This document shows, one piece after another, positions 45,169 to 53,267 of a stretch of DNA of 64,000 nt. The stretch's first letter is position 1. The number at the start of each line of letters is the position of its first letter. Both the position numbers and the translations under genes were made by a program. This DNA is from Candidatus Kinetoplastibacterium sorsogonicusi (GTDB lineage: Bacteria > Pseudomonadota > Gammaproteobacteria > Burkholderiales > Burkholderiaceae_B). The DNA is taken from positions 517,501-581,500 of the forward strand of contig NZ_CP025628.1 of assembly GCF_003072465.1 (NCBI RefSeq), written 5' to 3'. The notes beneath the pieces are model-generated. The model was not told the DNA's origin and did not search any database. It saw nothing but the letters and a program-made list of their open reading frames with translations.

Positions 45169-45457
45169 TAATACACCACCAAAAATATAGTTGTTTAATA
45201 TTAGTATGTGAAATAATATTATTAAATATTGCTATGAAATAATCTATAGAAGTCATAATAAATACGATATGTTGTAATAGTACAATAATCAATTATGTTA
45301 TTATTATATTATATATAAATATATTATATATATGAAATATTATGCATAAATTTATAAAAAAGTATATATTAATTGATTTTAATATGATTAAATTATTTTT
45401 AAATCTTATTTAAAAATAATTTAAAAAATTTTATTAATAATTGTTTAAGAAAAACAA

Positions 45458-46159
45458 ATGAGTAGCCAATTATTACTCGATATTTTAAAAACACCAAAAC
45501 AAACATTTAAAAATTATATTGTTGGAAAAAACAGTGAAGCTTTATCTGCCATAAAGAATATTTCTTCAGGTAGAGCAATATATTTATGGGGACCTTCTGG
45601 ATCTGGAAGAACTCATTTATTAAAAGCAATACAACATGAAACAAATGGTATTTATTTTAATCATATTTCTAAAATAGATTCTATAAAAAATATTTTAGAA
45701 AATGAAAATAATCAAAATTTTTCTAAATTTATATTAATAGATAATGTACATCTTTTTGATAAAACAAGACAGTCATTATTATTTACTTTATATAACAAAT
45801 GGCGTGAAATCGCAACAACTACTAATGCTTTTACAATTACATTGTCTGGTAATTTATCTCCAATGTTTATGCATGTAAGAGAGGATATTAGAACAAGATT
45901 AGGATGGGATCTTATTTTTAGATTAGAACCTTTATCAGACTCTGATAAATATACAGCATTAAAGACTCAAGCTGAAGAAAGAGGATTAAAAAATATTGAT
46001 AATGTTCTCCAATGGATGTTAAATCATTATGAAAGAGACATTAGAAAACAAATCATAGTATTAGATGCTTTAGATCGTTATTCTCTTGAAACTAGAAAAC
46101 CAATAACTATTTCTTTATTGAGAAATATGCTTTTATCACAAGGAATTTATTTATTATGA
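45458..46159 (+). CDS. hda: DnaA regulatory inactivator Hda
   Basis: AAA+ protein of 233 aa related to the DnaA ATPase domain; with the sliding clamp it promotes ATP hydrolysis on DnaA and so limits re-initiation. The N-terminal SQLLLDILKTP resembles the clamp-binding QL(S/D)L(P)LF segment but is degenerate. Walker A is LWGPSGSGRTHLLKA, where the usual GKT is GRT as in Hda/DnaA-like proteins. A sensor/arginine-finger region lies at TRLGWDLIFRLEPL, and the lid at HYERDIRKQI. Its presence implies regulated DnaA initiation. It overlaps the next gene by four bases (ATGA). Confidence 0.9.
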   Translation: MSSQLLLDILKTPKQTFKNYIVGKNSEALSAIKNISSGRAIYLWGPSGSGRTHLLKAIQHETNGIYFNHISKIDSIKNILENENNQNFSKFILIDNVHLFDKTRQSLLFTLYNKWREIATTTNAFTITLSGNLSPMFMHVREDIRTRLGWDLIFRLEPLSDSDKYTALKTQAEERGLKNIDNVLQWMLNHYERDIRKQIIVLDALDRYSLETRKPITISLLRNMLLSQGIYLL

Positions 46160-46857
46160 AATATAATAATTTAGTTTTATTTGATTTAGACAATACTTTA
46201 ATCCCTATTGATAGTGATTATCAATGGGTAAATTTTTTAGCTGATAATAGCGATATTTCTAAACTAGATGCTAATAAAATAAAAGATACAAATAATCAAT
46301 TAATGAATTTATACAATAAAAATCAATTAAAAGCTGATCAAACTGCTAAATTTATGTTAAGTTTATTAGCAAAGATTGATGTTGTAAAATTAGCTGAATT
46401 ACATGAAATTTTTATGTTAAAAATTATTAGACCAGCAATTAAAAAAAATGCAATTTCATTAGTAAAAAATCATTTAAAAAATAATGATATATGTGTAATA
46501 GTCACAGCAACAAATGAATTTGTAACATATCCTATAGCAAGAGCATTTGGTATCCAAAATTTAATAGCTACAAAACTGGAATATAAATTTGGTAAATATA
46601 CTGGTAATTTAGATGGTATTATAAATTTTCAAGAAGGAAAAATTCATAATGTAAATAAATGGCTAGAACAATTTGGTCAAAAAATTAGTGATTTTAAATG
46701 TTCCTATTTTTACAGTGATTCCTTAAATGATTTACCTTTATTAGAAATAGTAACACATCCTATTGCTACAAATCCAAGTTTAGAATTACGTCAATTAGCA
46801 ACAAAACGTAATTGGAAAATAATTGATTTATTTACTGATGAAGATAAGAATATATAA
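46156..46857 (+). CDS. HAD-superfamily subfamily IB phosphatase
   Basis: 233 aa. Motif I FDLDNTLIPID with both catalytic Asp residues, motif II VTATNEFVT, and motif III/IV with YFYSDSLNDLPLLEIV. The helical cap inserted after motif I and the motif layout match HAD-IB (SerB/CicA-like) hydrolases. Substrate unknown; it may be a phosphomonoester of amino acid or sugar metabolism. It sits between hda and pcnB with overlaps at both ends, as in Bordetella-like genomes. Confidence 0.85.
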   Translation: MKYNNLVLFDLDNTLIPIDSDYQWVNFLADNSDISKLDANKIKDTNNQLMNLYNKNQLKADQTAKFMLSLLAKIDVVKLAELHEIFMLKIIRPAIKKNAISLVKNHLKNNDICVIVTATNEFVTYPIARAFGIQNLIATKLEYKFGKYTGNLDGIINFQEGKIHNVNKWLEQFGQKISDFKCSYFYSDSLNDLPLLEIVTHPIATNPSLELRQLATKRNWKIIDLFTDEDKNI

Positions 46858-48161
46858 TGAGCAGTATAATAACAAAATTTTTTAATAAAATTTATAATTT
46901 TTGTAATAATAAAAAAGAAAAAATTATATATAGTAAAAATCATAAAATAAATATATCATTAATATCAAAAAATGCTATAAAAATTTGTAAAAAATTAAGA
47001 GATTGTGGCTATGAAGCATATATAGTTGGTGGTGCTATAAGGGATATTTTAGTAAACATAAAGCCGAAGGATTTTGATATAGCTACTAATGCAACTCCAG
47101 ATGAAGTAAAGTGCATTTTTAGAAAATCTAGAATTATTGGCAAAAGATTTAAAATAGTGCATGTAATAATGAATCAAGAATTAGTAGAAGTTTCAACATT
47201 TAGAACATTACCTTCTTCTAAACAAATATTGGATAAATTTGGTCGTATTATAAGAGATAATAATTTTGGTTCACAAAAAGAAGATGCTGAGAGAAGAGAT
47301 TTTACTATAAATGCATTATACTACGATCCTATAAAAGAAGATATAATAGATTTTCATAATGGATTTAAAGATTTAAAAAATAAAAATATAGTTATTATAG
47401 GAGATGCTGAGAAAAGATATAGAGAAGATCCTATTAGAATGCTTAGAGCATTCAGATTTGCATCAAAATTAAATGCAAAAATTTCAGATAATACTCTGAA
47501 ACCTATACGAAATTTAGGTTTTTTATTAAAAAACATTCCATGTTCAAGATTGTTAGATGAAATTATAAAAATATTTTCTAGTGGACAAGCAGTAAAAAAT
47601 TTAGATTTTTTAATAAATTTTGGATTATACCAGCAAATATTTTTATATGTAGATAAAAAAAATTATAAAGAATTTTTAAATATAGTTTTAAGTTATACAG
47701 ATAAAAGAGTATTAATAGGAAAAAGTATCAATCCAAGTTTTTTATTAGCATCTATATTATGGCCATTAGTATATGATTTATGGCAAATTATTCAAAAAAA
47801 AGAAAAATATATTCCTGCATTAGTCATAGCAACTAAACAAATATTAGAAAAGCAAAATAAGAAAATGAATTTACAGCAAAAATTTTGCTCTGAAATTAGA
47901 GAAATTTTTTTTATGCAGCCAAGATTTGAAAAAATAAATAAAAAAAATATATCTAAAATGATTAAACAAAATAAATTTCGAGCTGCATGCAATTTTTTTC
48001 TATTACAATCTATATTTATGAAAAAAAATTTGCAATTGGCAAATTGGTGGATGTTATTAGCCAATTCTAATGAACTAGAAAAAGAAAAAATGATTCAAGA
48101 AATTTTTAATAATAAAAATCTTTTAATAACAAATAATTGTCATAAAAATGCTTTATCATAA
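46857..48161 (+). CDS. pcnB: Poly(A) polymerase I
   Basis: Nucleotidyltransferase that adds 3' poly(A) tails, promoting RNA decay. 434 aa. The N-terminal catalytic head has YEAYIVGGAIRDILVNIKPKDFDIATNA (GG...RD and catalytic DxD), followed by RKSRIIGKRFKIVHV and AERRDFTINALYYDP. A basic C-terminal tail ends near FRAACNFFLLQS. CCA-adding enzymes share the head, but the RKSRIIGRRF-like motif and length fit PcnB. The tRNAs here already encode CCA. Overlaps folK by 14 bases. Confidence 0.93.
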   Translation: MSSIITKFFNKIYNFCNNKKEKIIYSKNHKINISLISKNAIKICKKLRDCGYEAYIVGGAIRDILVNIKPKDFDIATNATPDEVKCIFRKSRIIGKRFKIVHVIMNQELVEVSTFRTLPSSKQILDKFGRIIRDNNFGSQKEDAERRDFTINALYYDPIKEDIIDFHNGFKDLKNKNIVIIGDAEKRYREDPIRMLRAFRFASKLNAKISDNTLKPIRNLGFLLKNIPCSRLLDEIIKIFSSGQAVKNLDFLINFGLYQQIFLYVDKKNYKEFLNIVLSYTDKRVLIGKSINPSFLLASILWPLVYDLWQIIQKKEKYIPALVIATKQILEKQNKKMNLQQKFCSEIREIFFMQPRFEKINKKNISKMIKQNKFRAACNFFLLQSIFMKKNLQLANWWMLLANSNELEKEKMIQEIFNNKNLLITNNCHKNALS

Positions 48162-48633
48162 AATACACACTGTATATTTAAGTTTGGGATCAAATTTAGG
48201 AGATAGTCTTTTTACAGTAAAATTGTCTATTATATATATTCAAAATATACAAGGTATTTTAACCTGTAAAAGTTCCCCTTTTTATAAAACAGAACCTATA
48301 AACTCTACAGGATCATATTATATAAATACAGTATTAATGATTAAAACTACTTTATCTCCTCATATTTTATTAAAAAAATTGCAATTTATTGAGAATTTAC
48401 TTGGAAGAGTAAGAAATTTTAAAAATGAACCTAGAACAATAGATATAGATATATTACTTTATGACAATTTAAAAATCAAAACAAAAAAACTTATAATACC
48501 TCACCCTTTAATGCACTTAAGATTATTTGTTTTAAAGCCTTTATTTGATATCAATCCTTTAATTAAATTACCTATGGGAAATATTCATATATTTTTAAAT
48601 AAAACAAAAAATCAGTTAATTGAAAAAATATAA
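48148..48633 (+). CDS. folK: 2-amino-4-hydroxy-6-hydroxymethyldihydropteridine pyrophosphokinase
   Basis: Transfers pyrophosphate to the pterin in folate synthesis. 161 aa, normal size. The family landmarks are YLSLGSNLGDS near the N terminus, SPFYKTEPIN, LGRVRNFKNEPRTIDIDILLYD (the last with the catalytic Asp pair), and IPHPLMHLRLFVLKPL. It starts within the pcnB end. The neighbouring pcnB-folK pair is typical of proteobacteria; panB, which often follows, is absent. Confidence 0.96.
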   Translation: MLYHKIHTVYLSLGSNLGDSLFTVKLSIIYIQNIQGILTCKSSPFYKTEPINSTGSYYINTVLMIKTTLSPHILLKKLQFIENLLGRVRNFKNEPRTIDIDILLYDNLKIKTKKLIIPHPLMHLRLFVLKPLFDINPLIKLPMGNIHIFLNKTKNQLIEKI

Positions 48634-48706
48634 ATATTTTTAATATGAGATTAACTAAATAACATTATTATATCATTTTTAACATTAATAAAATCAAATA
48701 AAATAT

Positions 48707-49594
48707 ATGATCACTTTTCAAAATTTAATATTTAAATTACAAAATTACTGGGATCAAAATGGTTGTTCCATATTACAGCCATATGATATGGAAGTAGGAG
48801 CAGGAACATCACATACAGCTACTTTTTTAAAATCAATAGGTCCAGAACCATGGCATGCAGCTTATGTACAACCATCTAGAAGACCAAAAGATGGAAGATA
48901 TGGTAATAATCCTAATAGATTACAAATGTATTATCAATTTCAAGTTGTATTAAAACCAGCACCTGTTAATATCATTGATTTATATATAGAATCATTGAAA
49001 TATATAGGAATTGATACTAATAATGATATTAGGTTTGTAGAAGATAATTGGGAAAACCCCACTTTAGGTGCATGGGGTTTAGGTTGGGAAGTATGGCTTA
49101 ATGGAATGGAAGTAACTCAATTTACCTATTTTCAACAAGTTGGAAGTTTAGAATGTATTTTAACTACTGGGGAAATTACATATGGTTTGGAAAGAATAGC
49201 AATGTATATTCAAGGTGTGGATAATGTTTATGATATTATTTGGAATGTTAGAAAAAATAATGAAATCATTTATTACCGTGATATTTCTCAGCAAAATGAA
49301 TTAGAGCAATCTTATTATAATTTCGATTATGCATCTATAGATATATTATTTAATCATTTTAGTGATTATGAAAAAGAAGCCAAAAGACTAGTAGAATTGA
49401 ACTTAATTTTACCTGCATATGAAGCAACTCTAAAAGCAGCACATTTGTTTAACTTATTAGATGCTAGAAATGCTATAAGTGTAACAGAAAGAGCTAATTA
49501 CATTAGTAAAATAAGAAATTTATCTCGGATAGTTGCAAAATCATATTTAATGTCAAGAGAAAAATTAGGATTTCCTTTAGCAAAAAATAAATAA
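48707..49594 (+). CDS. glyQ: Glycyl-tRNA synthetase alpha subunit
   Basis: Catalytic part of the heterotetrameric (alpha2beta2) bacterial GlyRS. 295 aa. Signature residues occur throughout: [52 protein letters not shown] (in parts), QFQVVLKP, and [17 protein letters not shown]. It pairs with glyS six bases on. The tRNA-Gly in this window is its substrate. Confidence 0.98.
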   Translation: MITFQNLIFKLQNYWDQNGCSILQPYDMEVGAGTSHTATFLKSIGPEPWHAAYVQPSRRPKDGRYGNNPNRLQMYYQFQVVLKPAPVNIIDLYIESLKYIGIDTNNDIRFVEDNWENPTLGAWGLGWEVWLNGMEVTQFTYFQQVGSLECILTTGEITYGLERIAMYIQGVDNVYDIIWNVRKNNEIIYYRDISQQNELEQSYYNFDYASIDILFNHFSDYEKEAKRLVELNLILPAYEATLKAAHLFNLLDARNAISVTERANYISKIRNLSRIVAKSYLMSREKLGFPLAKNK

Positions 49595-49600
49595 AATAAT

Positions 49601-51724
49601 ATGAATATAAATAACAAAAATAAATATTTATTAATAGAACTACTAACTGAAGAACTACCAGCATATTTAGAAAATCTTAGTGAAGAATTTGCTAAAAATG
49701 TTTACGATAATCTTAATAAATCAGGTTTTTTATCTAATAATTCTAGTTATCAAATTTTTGCAACACCTCGTAGAATTGCATGTCTATTTCATAATATCTT
49801 AGATGAAAGTCCAAGTTTTATCAATAAAGAAAAATTGATGCCTAAAAAAATTGGAATAACTCCAGAAGGTCAAATATCCAATATTTTATTGAAAAAATTA
49901 CAAAAAAAATTCAATATAACAAACATTAATTTAGACTGTATATCTGTAGAAAAACATGAACAGCAAGAATATGTATTTTTAATAAATCATGTAAAAGGTC
50001 AATTATTAAAAAATTATTTAAAAAATATATTAAAAGATTCTTTAAATAATATTAATTTACCTAAAACAATGAGTTATCAATTAGATGATGGTTTAACAAC
50101 TATCAAATTTGTTAGACCAGTTAGAAATTTATTAGTTATGCTAGATGATAATCTCATTTGTACTGAATTATTAGGATTAAATGCTACAGATTATACATAT
50201 GGTCATAGAATTATGACTAATAATTCAAAAATAAAAATTACACATGCAAAAGATTATGAAAAAATTTTAGAAATAAAGGGTAAAATAATAGCATCTTTTG
50301 AAAAAAGAAAGTCTATTATCAAATATAAATTATTAGAGAAAGCTAATTTAATTGATGCTACTTTATTATTTGATAACCCAGAAACAGAAAAACTATTAAA
50401 TGAAGTTACATCGTTAGTAGAATATCCTGTGATATATTTAGGAAAATTTGATAATAATTTTTTAAAGTTACCAAATGAATGTTTAATTTTAACAATGAGA
50501 TTACATCAAAAATATTTCCCTTTATTTTCAAAAAAAGAAAAATCTCTAATTCATAATTTTTTAATAGTAAGTAATGTTGATAACAATAACATTATTATTG
50601 GCAATGAACGTGTTATAAAGCCAAGATTATCAGATGCACATTTTTTTTATGAACAAGATTTAAAAATATCATTAAAAGAAATGATATCCCGCTTAAGTAA
50701 AATAATTTATCATAATAAATTAGGTTCTCAATTAGATAGAACAAATAGAATAGTATTTATTGCTAAACATATTGCTAAAATATTAAATGCAGATATCAAG
50801 TTATCTGAGCAAGCTGCTAATTTATCTAAAATTGATTTATCTACTAATATGGTCAATGAATTTCCAGAATTGCAAGGTATAATGGGATCTTATTATGTTT
50901 TACAAAAAGGTTATGATCAACTTGTGTCTGATGCATTAAAAATGCAATATAATATTAAATTTTTTAATCCAATAAATAAAAAAAATATTATATCAGCTAT
51001 TCTTTTTATATCAGATAGAATAGAAATGTTATTAGGTTTATTTAGCATAAATATGAAACCAAATGGAGAAAAAGATCCTTTTGGTTTAAGAAGGGCTGCT
51101 TTAGGTATTATTAGTATATATGAAAATATGTACGATTTAAATAGTATAGAAAGTAAAGAATTTGAATTAAAAGAATTATTATATACTTCAGCAAAAGCTT
51201 TTAATAATATAGATAATAGTGTTATAGAAGAAATAATCCAATTTATTTATGAAAGATATAAATATCAACTTTTATTAAAATTTCCAAAAAATATTATTGA
51301 AGCAGTTATATCTGTCCAGCCTCCTTTTAATCAAATAGCAAAACGTATTAATGATTTAGAAAAATTTGCTAAATTATCAAAAGCTAATAAATTATTTTCT
51401 ATTAATAAAAGAATTAATAATATTATTAAAAATTTTAAAAATAATGAGTTTGTAATAGATATTAATTTATTAAATGATAATATAGAAAAAAAATTAGTAG
51501 AAAAAATTTACTATTTAAAACCAATTTTGCGGAATTATATTATAAATCAAGATTTTTTTTCTTATTTGAATAAAATATGTGAAATTACTAATGAAGTTAA
51601 TATTTTTTTTAATGATATTTTAATCATGTCTGAGCAAATTGAATTGAAAAATAATAGAATTGCTATTTTGATAGAAATTAATAATATTATTAATAATAAT
51701 ATTAATATATCTAAACTGAACTGA
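49601..51724 (+). CDS. glyS: Glycyl-tRNA synthetase beta subunit
   Basis: Binds tRNA-Gly and completes the enzyme. 707 aa, near the usual 690-710. N-terminal LLIELLTEELPAYL, TPRRIACL, RPVRNLLVML, the conserved FLIVSNVDNNN and ERVIKPRLSDAHFFYEQD, then EFPELQGIMGSYY, and KDPFGLRRAALGI. The C-terminal anticodon-binding region is Asn/Ile-rich. Follows glyQ directly. In related genomes gmhB and plsC often come next; here a 302-bp gap follows. Confidence 0.96.
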   Translation: MNINNKNKYLLIELLTEELPAYLENLSEEFAKNVYDNLNKSGFLSNNSSYQIFATPRRIACLFHNILDESPSFINKEKLMPKKIGITPEGQISNILLKKLQKKFNITNINLDCISVEKHEQQEYVFLINHVKGQLLKNYLKNILKDSLNNINLPKTMSYQLDDGLTTIKFVRPVRNLLVMLDDNLICTELLGLNATDYTYGHRIMTNNSKIKITHAKDYEKILEIKGKIIASFEKRKSIIKYKLLEKANLIDATLLFDNPETEKLLNEVTSLVEYPVIYLGKFDNNFLKLPNECLILTMRLHQKYFPLFSKKEKSLIHNFLIVSNVDNNNIIIGNERVIKPRLSDAHFFYEQDLKISLKEMISRLSKIIYHNKLGSQLDRTNRIVFIAKHIAKILNADIKLSEQAANLSKIDLSTNMVNEFPELQGIMGSYYVLQKGYDQLVSDALKMQYNIKFFNPINKKNIISAILFISDRIEMLLGLFSINMKPNGEKDPFGLRRAALGIISIYENMYDLNSIESKEFELKELLYTSAKAFNNIDNSVIEEIIQFIYERYKYQLLLKFPKNIIEAVISVQPPFNQIAKRINDLEKFAKLSKANKLFSINKRINNIIKNFKNNEFVIDINLLNDNIEKKLVEKIYYLKPILRNYIINQDFFSYLNKICEITNEVNIFFNDILIMSEQIELKNNRIAILIEINNIINNNINISKLN

Positions 51725-52026
51725 AATATTATTAGATAAAAATGATATCTTTCATAAAGTATATTTTTATTTCATAAAAACTAGATATATAGATAAAAAT
51801 TACTAGATATATAGATAAAAATTAGATTAATAAATAATTAATCTATATTGGTATTTAATAAAATTTAATTTATATTAGATAATTGTAAATATTACAAAAT
51901 ATTATGATACAGTAACTTTTAATATGATAATATATTGCTGTATAAAAAATTATCTGTTACTCTGTTGCTTTTTCGATTTTTTAGCAAAAATTATATACAT
52001 AATAAATTATTAAAAGTGTTGATTGA
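51725..52026. other. 302-bp gap between glyS and the SpmA/SpmB-type gene
   Basis: AT-rich with no plausible gene. It contains one perfect 22-bp tandem duplication (51781-51824). A small hairpin TTGCT/AGCAA lies near 51965-51987. Probably holds the promoter of the downstream membrane-protein gene, but no box is distinctive. Confidence 0.6.
51781..51824. repeat. Perfect 22-bp tandem duplication
   Basis: The unit CTAGATATATAGATAAAAATTA occurs at 51781-51802 and again at 51803-51824 without mismatch. It lies in non-coding DNA after glyS. A perfect copy pair suggests recent slippage. Confidence 0.9.
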
Positions 52027-53253
52027 ATGAATAAAGTTTGGATTTCTTTGTTTTTGATATCTGCATTATCTAGTATATATCAAAGTTTAATATTAGGTAA
52101 TATAGATGTTTTTCGCTTAATAGTTCTTAATATGTTTAGTATGACTAAAATGTCTGTTGATATTATGCTGATACTATTTGGTACTATTACTTTGTGGTTA
52201 GGTTTACTTAAAATTGCAGAAAATTCTGGATTAGTAAACAAAATTTCTAATTTTATTTATCCATTGTTTGAAAAAATAATGCCAGAAATACCAAAAAATC
52301 ATCCAGTATTTGGTACTATTACTATGAGCTTATCAGCTAATATTTTAGGGCTAGATAATGCTTCTATTCCAATTGGATTGAGAGCTATGAAAGAATTGCA
52401 AAATATTAATCCTTATCCAGAAGAAGCTAGTAATGCTCAAATAATGTTACTTGTACTAAGTGCATCATCTTTAACAATTATACCAATAAATATATTTATG
52501 TTTAGAGCACAGCAAGGATCTATCAATCCTACGTTAGTATTTTTACCAATTATTATATCTACTAGCATTTCAACTTTAGCAGGTTTTTTTACTGTTGCTT
52601 TTTATCAAAAAATCAAAATATATGATCCAATTATATTAAAAACTATAATTTTATTTTCTTTATTTATAGGGATATTAATTGCAATTTTACTAAATTTATC
52701 TGCAGTTAGTATTTCAATACTATCTTCATTATTAGGTAATTTAACATTATTTATATTAATAATAAGTTTTATACTATATGGAACATATAAAAAAATTAAT
52801 GTATATGATGCTTTCATTGATGGTGCAAAAGATGGATTTGATGTATCTAAAAATATTTTGCCATATTTAATAGCTATGCTATGCGCAGTTGGAGCGCTAA
52901 GATCTTCAGGCGCGTTGGATTATATATTGTATATAATTAAATACATATTTAATATACTTCATTGTGATTCTAGATTTGTAGATGCATTACCAACTGCAAT
53001 TATGAAACCTTTTTCTGGAAGTGCTGCTAGATCTACTATGCTAGAAACTATGTCACATTTTGGAGTAGATAGCTTTCCCGCATTATTATCCGCAGTTATG
53101 CAAGGTAGTAGTGAAACTACTTTTTATTTTTTAACAGTATATTTTGGATCTATAGGCATAAAAAATTATCGACATGCTTTAGTTGGGGCTTTAGCTTCTG
53201 ATATTGTAGGTATGACAACTGCTATATTAGTATGTTATTGGTTTTTTGGATAA
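52027..53253 (+). CDS. SpmA/SpmB-type nucleoside-recognition (Gate) membrane protein
   Basis: 408-aa polytopic protein with about 9-10 membrane helices, in two halves that resemble the Bacillus spore-maturation proteins SpmA and SpmB fused end to end. The first half has MSLSANILGLDNASIPIGLRAM, the second KPFSGSAARSTMLETM and GSSETTFYFLTVYFGS, both typical of the Gate (nucleoside recognition) family. Despite the name, it occurs widely in non-sporulating proteobacteria; its transported substrate is not known. Keeping it in a reduced genome suggests a useful transport or channel role. It is convergent with secA, 14 bases apart. Confidence 0.85.
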   Translation: MNKVWISLFLISALSSIYQSLILGNIDVFRLIVLNMFSMTKMSVDIMLILFGTITLWLGLLKIAENSGLVNKISNFIYPLFEKIMPEIPKNHPVFGTITMSLSANILGLDNASIPIGLRAMKELQNINPYPEEASNAQIMLLVLSASSLTIIPINIFMFRAQQGSINPTLVFLPIIISTSISTLAGFFTVAFYQKIKIYDPIILKTIILFSLFIGILIAILLNLSAVSISILSSLLGNLTLFILIISFILYGTYKKINVYDAFIDGAKDGFDVSKNILPYLIAMLCAVGALRSSGALDYILYIIKYIFNILHCDSRFVDALPTAIMKPFSGSAARSTMLETMSHFGVDSFPALLSAVMQGSSETTFYFLTVYFGSIGIKNYRHALVGALASDIVGMTTAILVCYWFFG

Positions 53254-53267
53254 CACATTGTAAATTT

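Noticed and set aside
45169..45457. Gap between purM and hda as a hidden small gene or RNA
   Set aside because: No open frame with a ribosome site and no stable GC-containing structure; likely divergent promoters plus the remains of lost genes.
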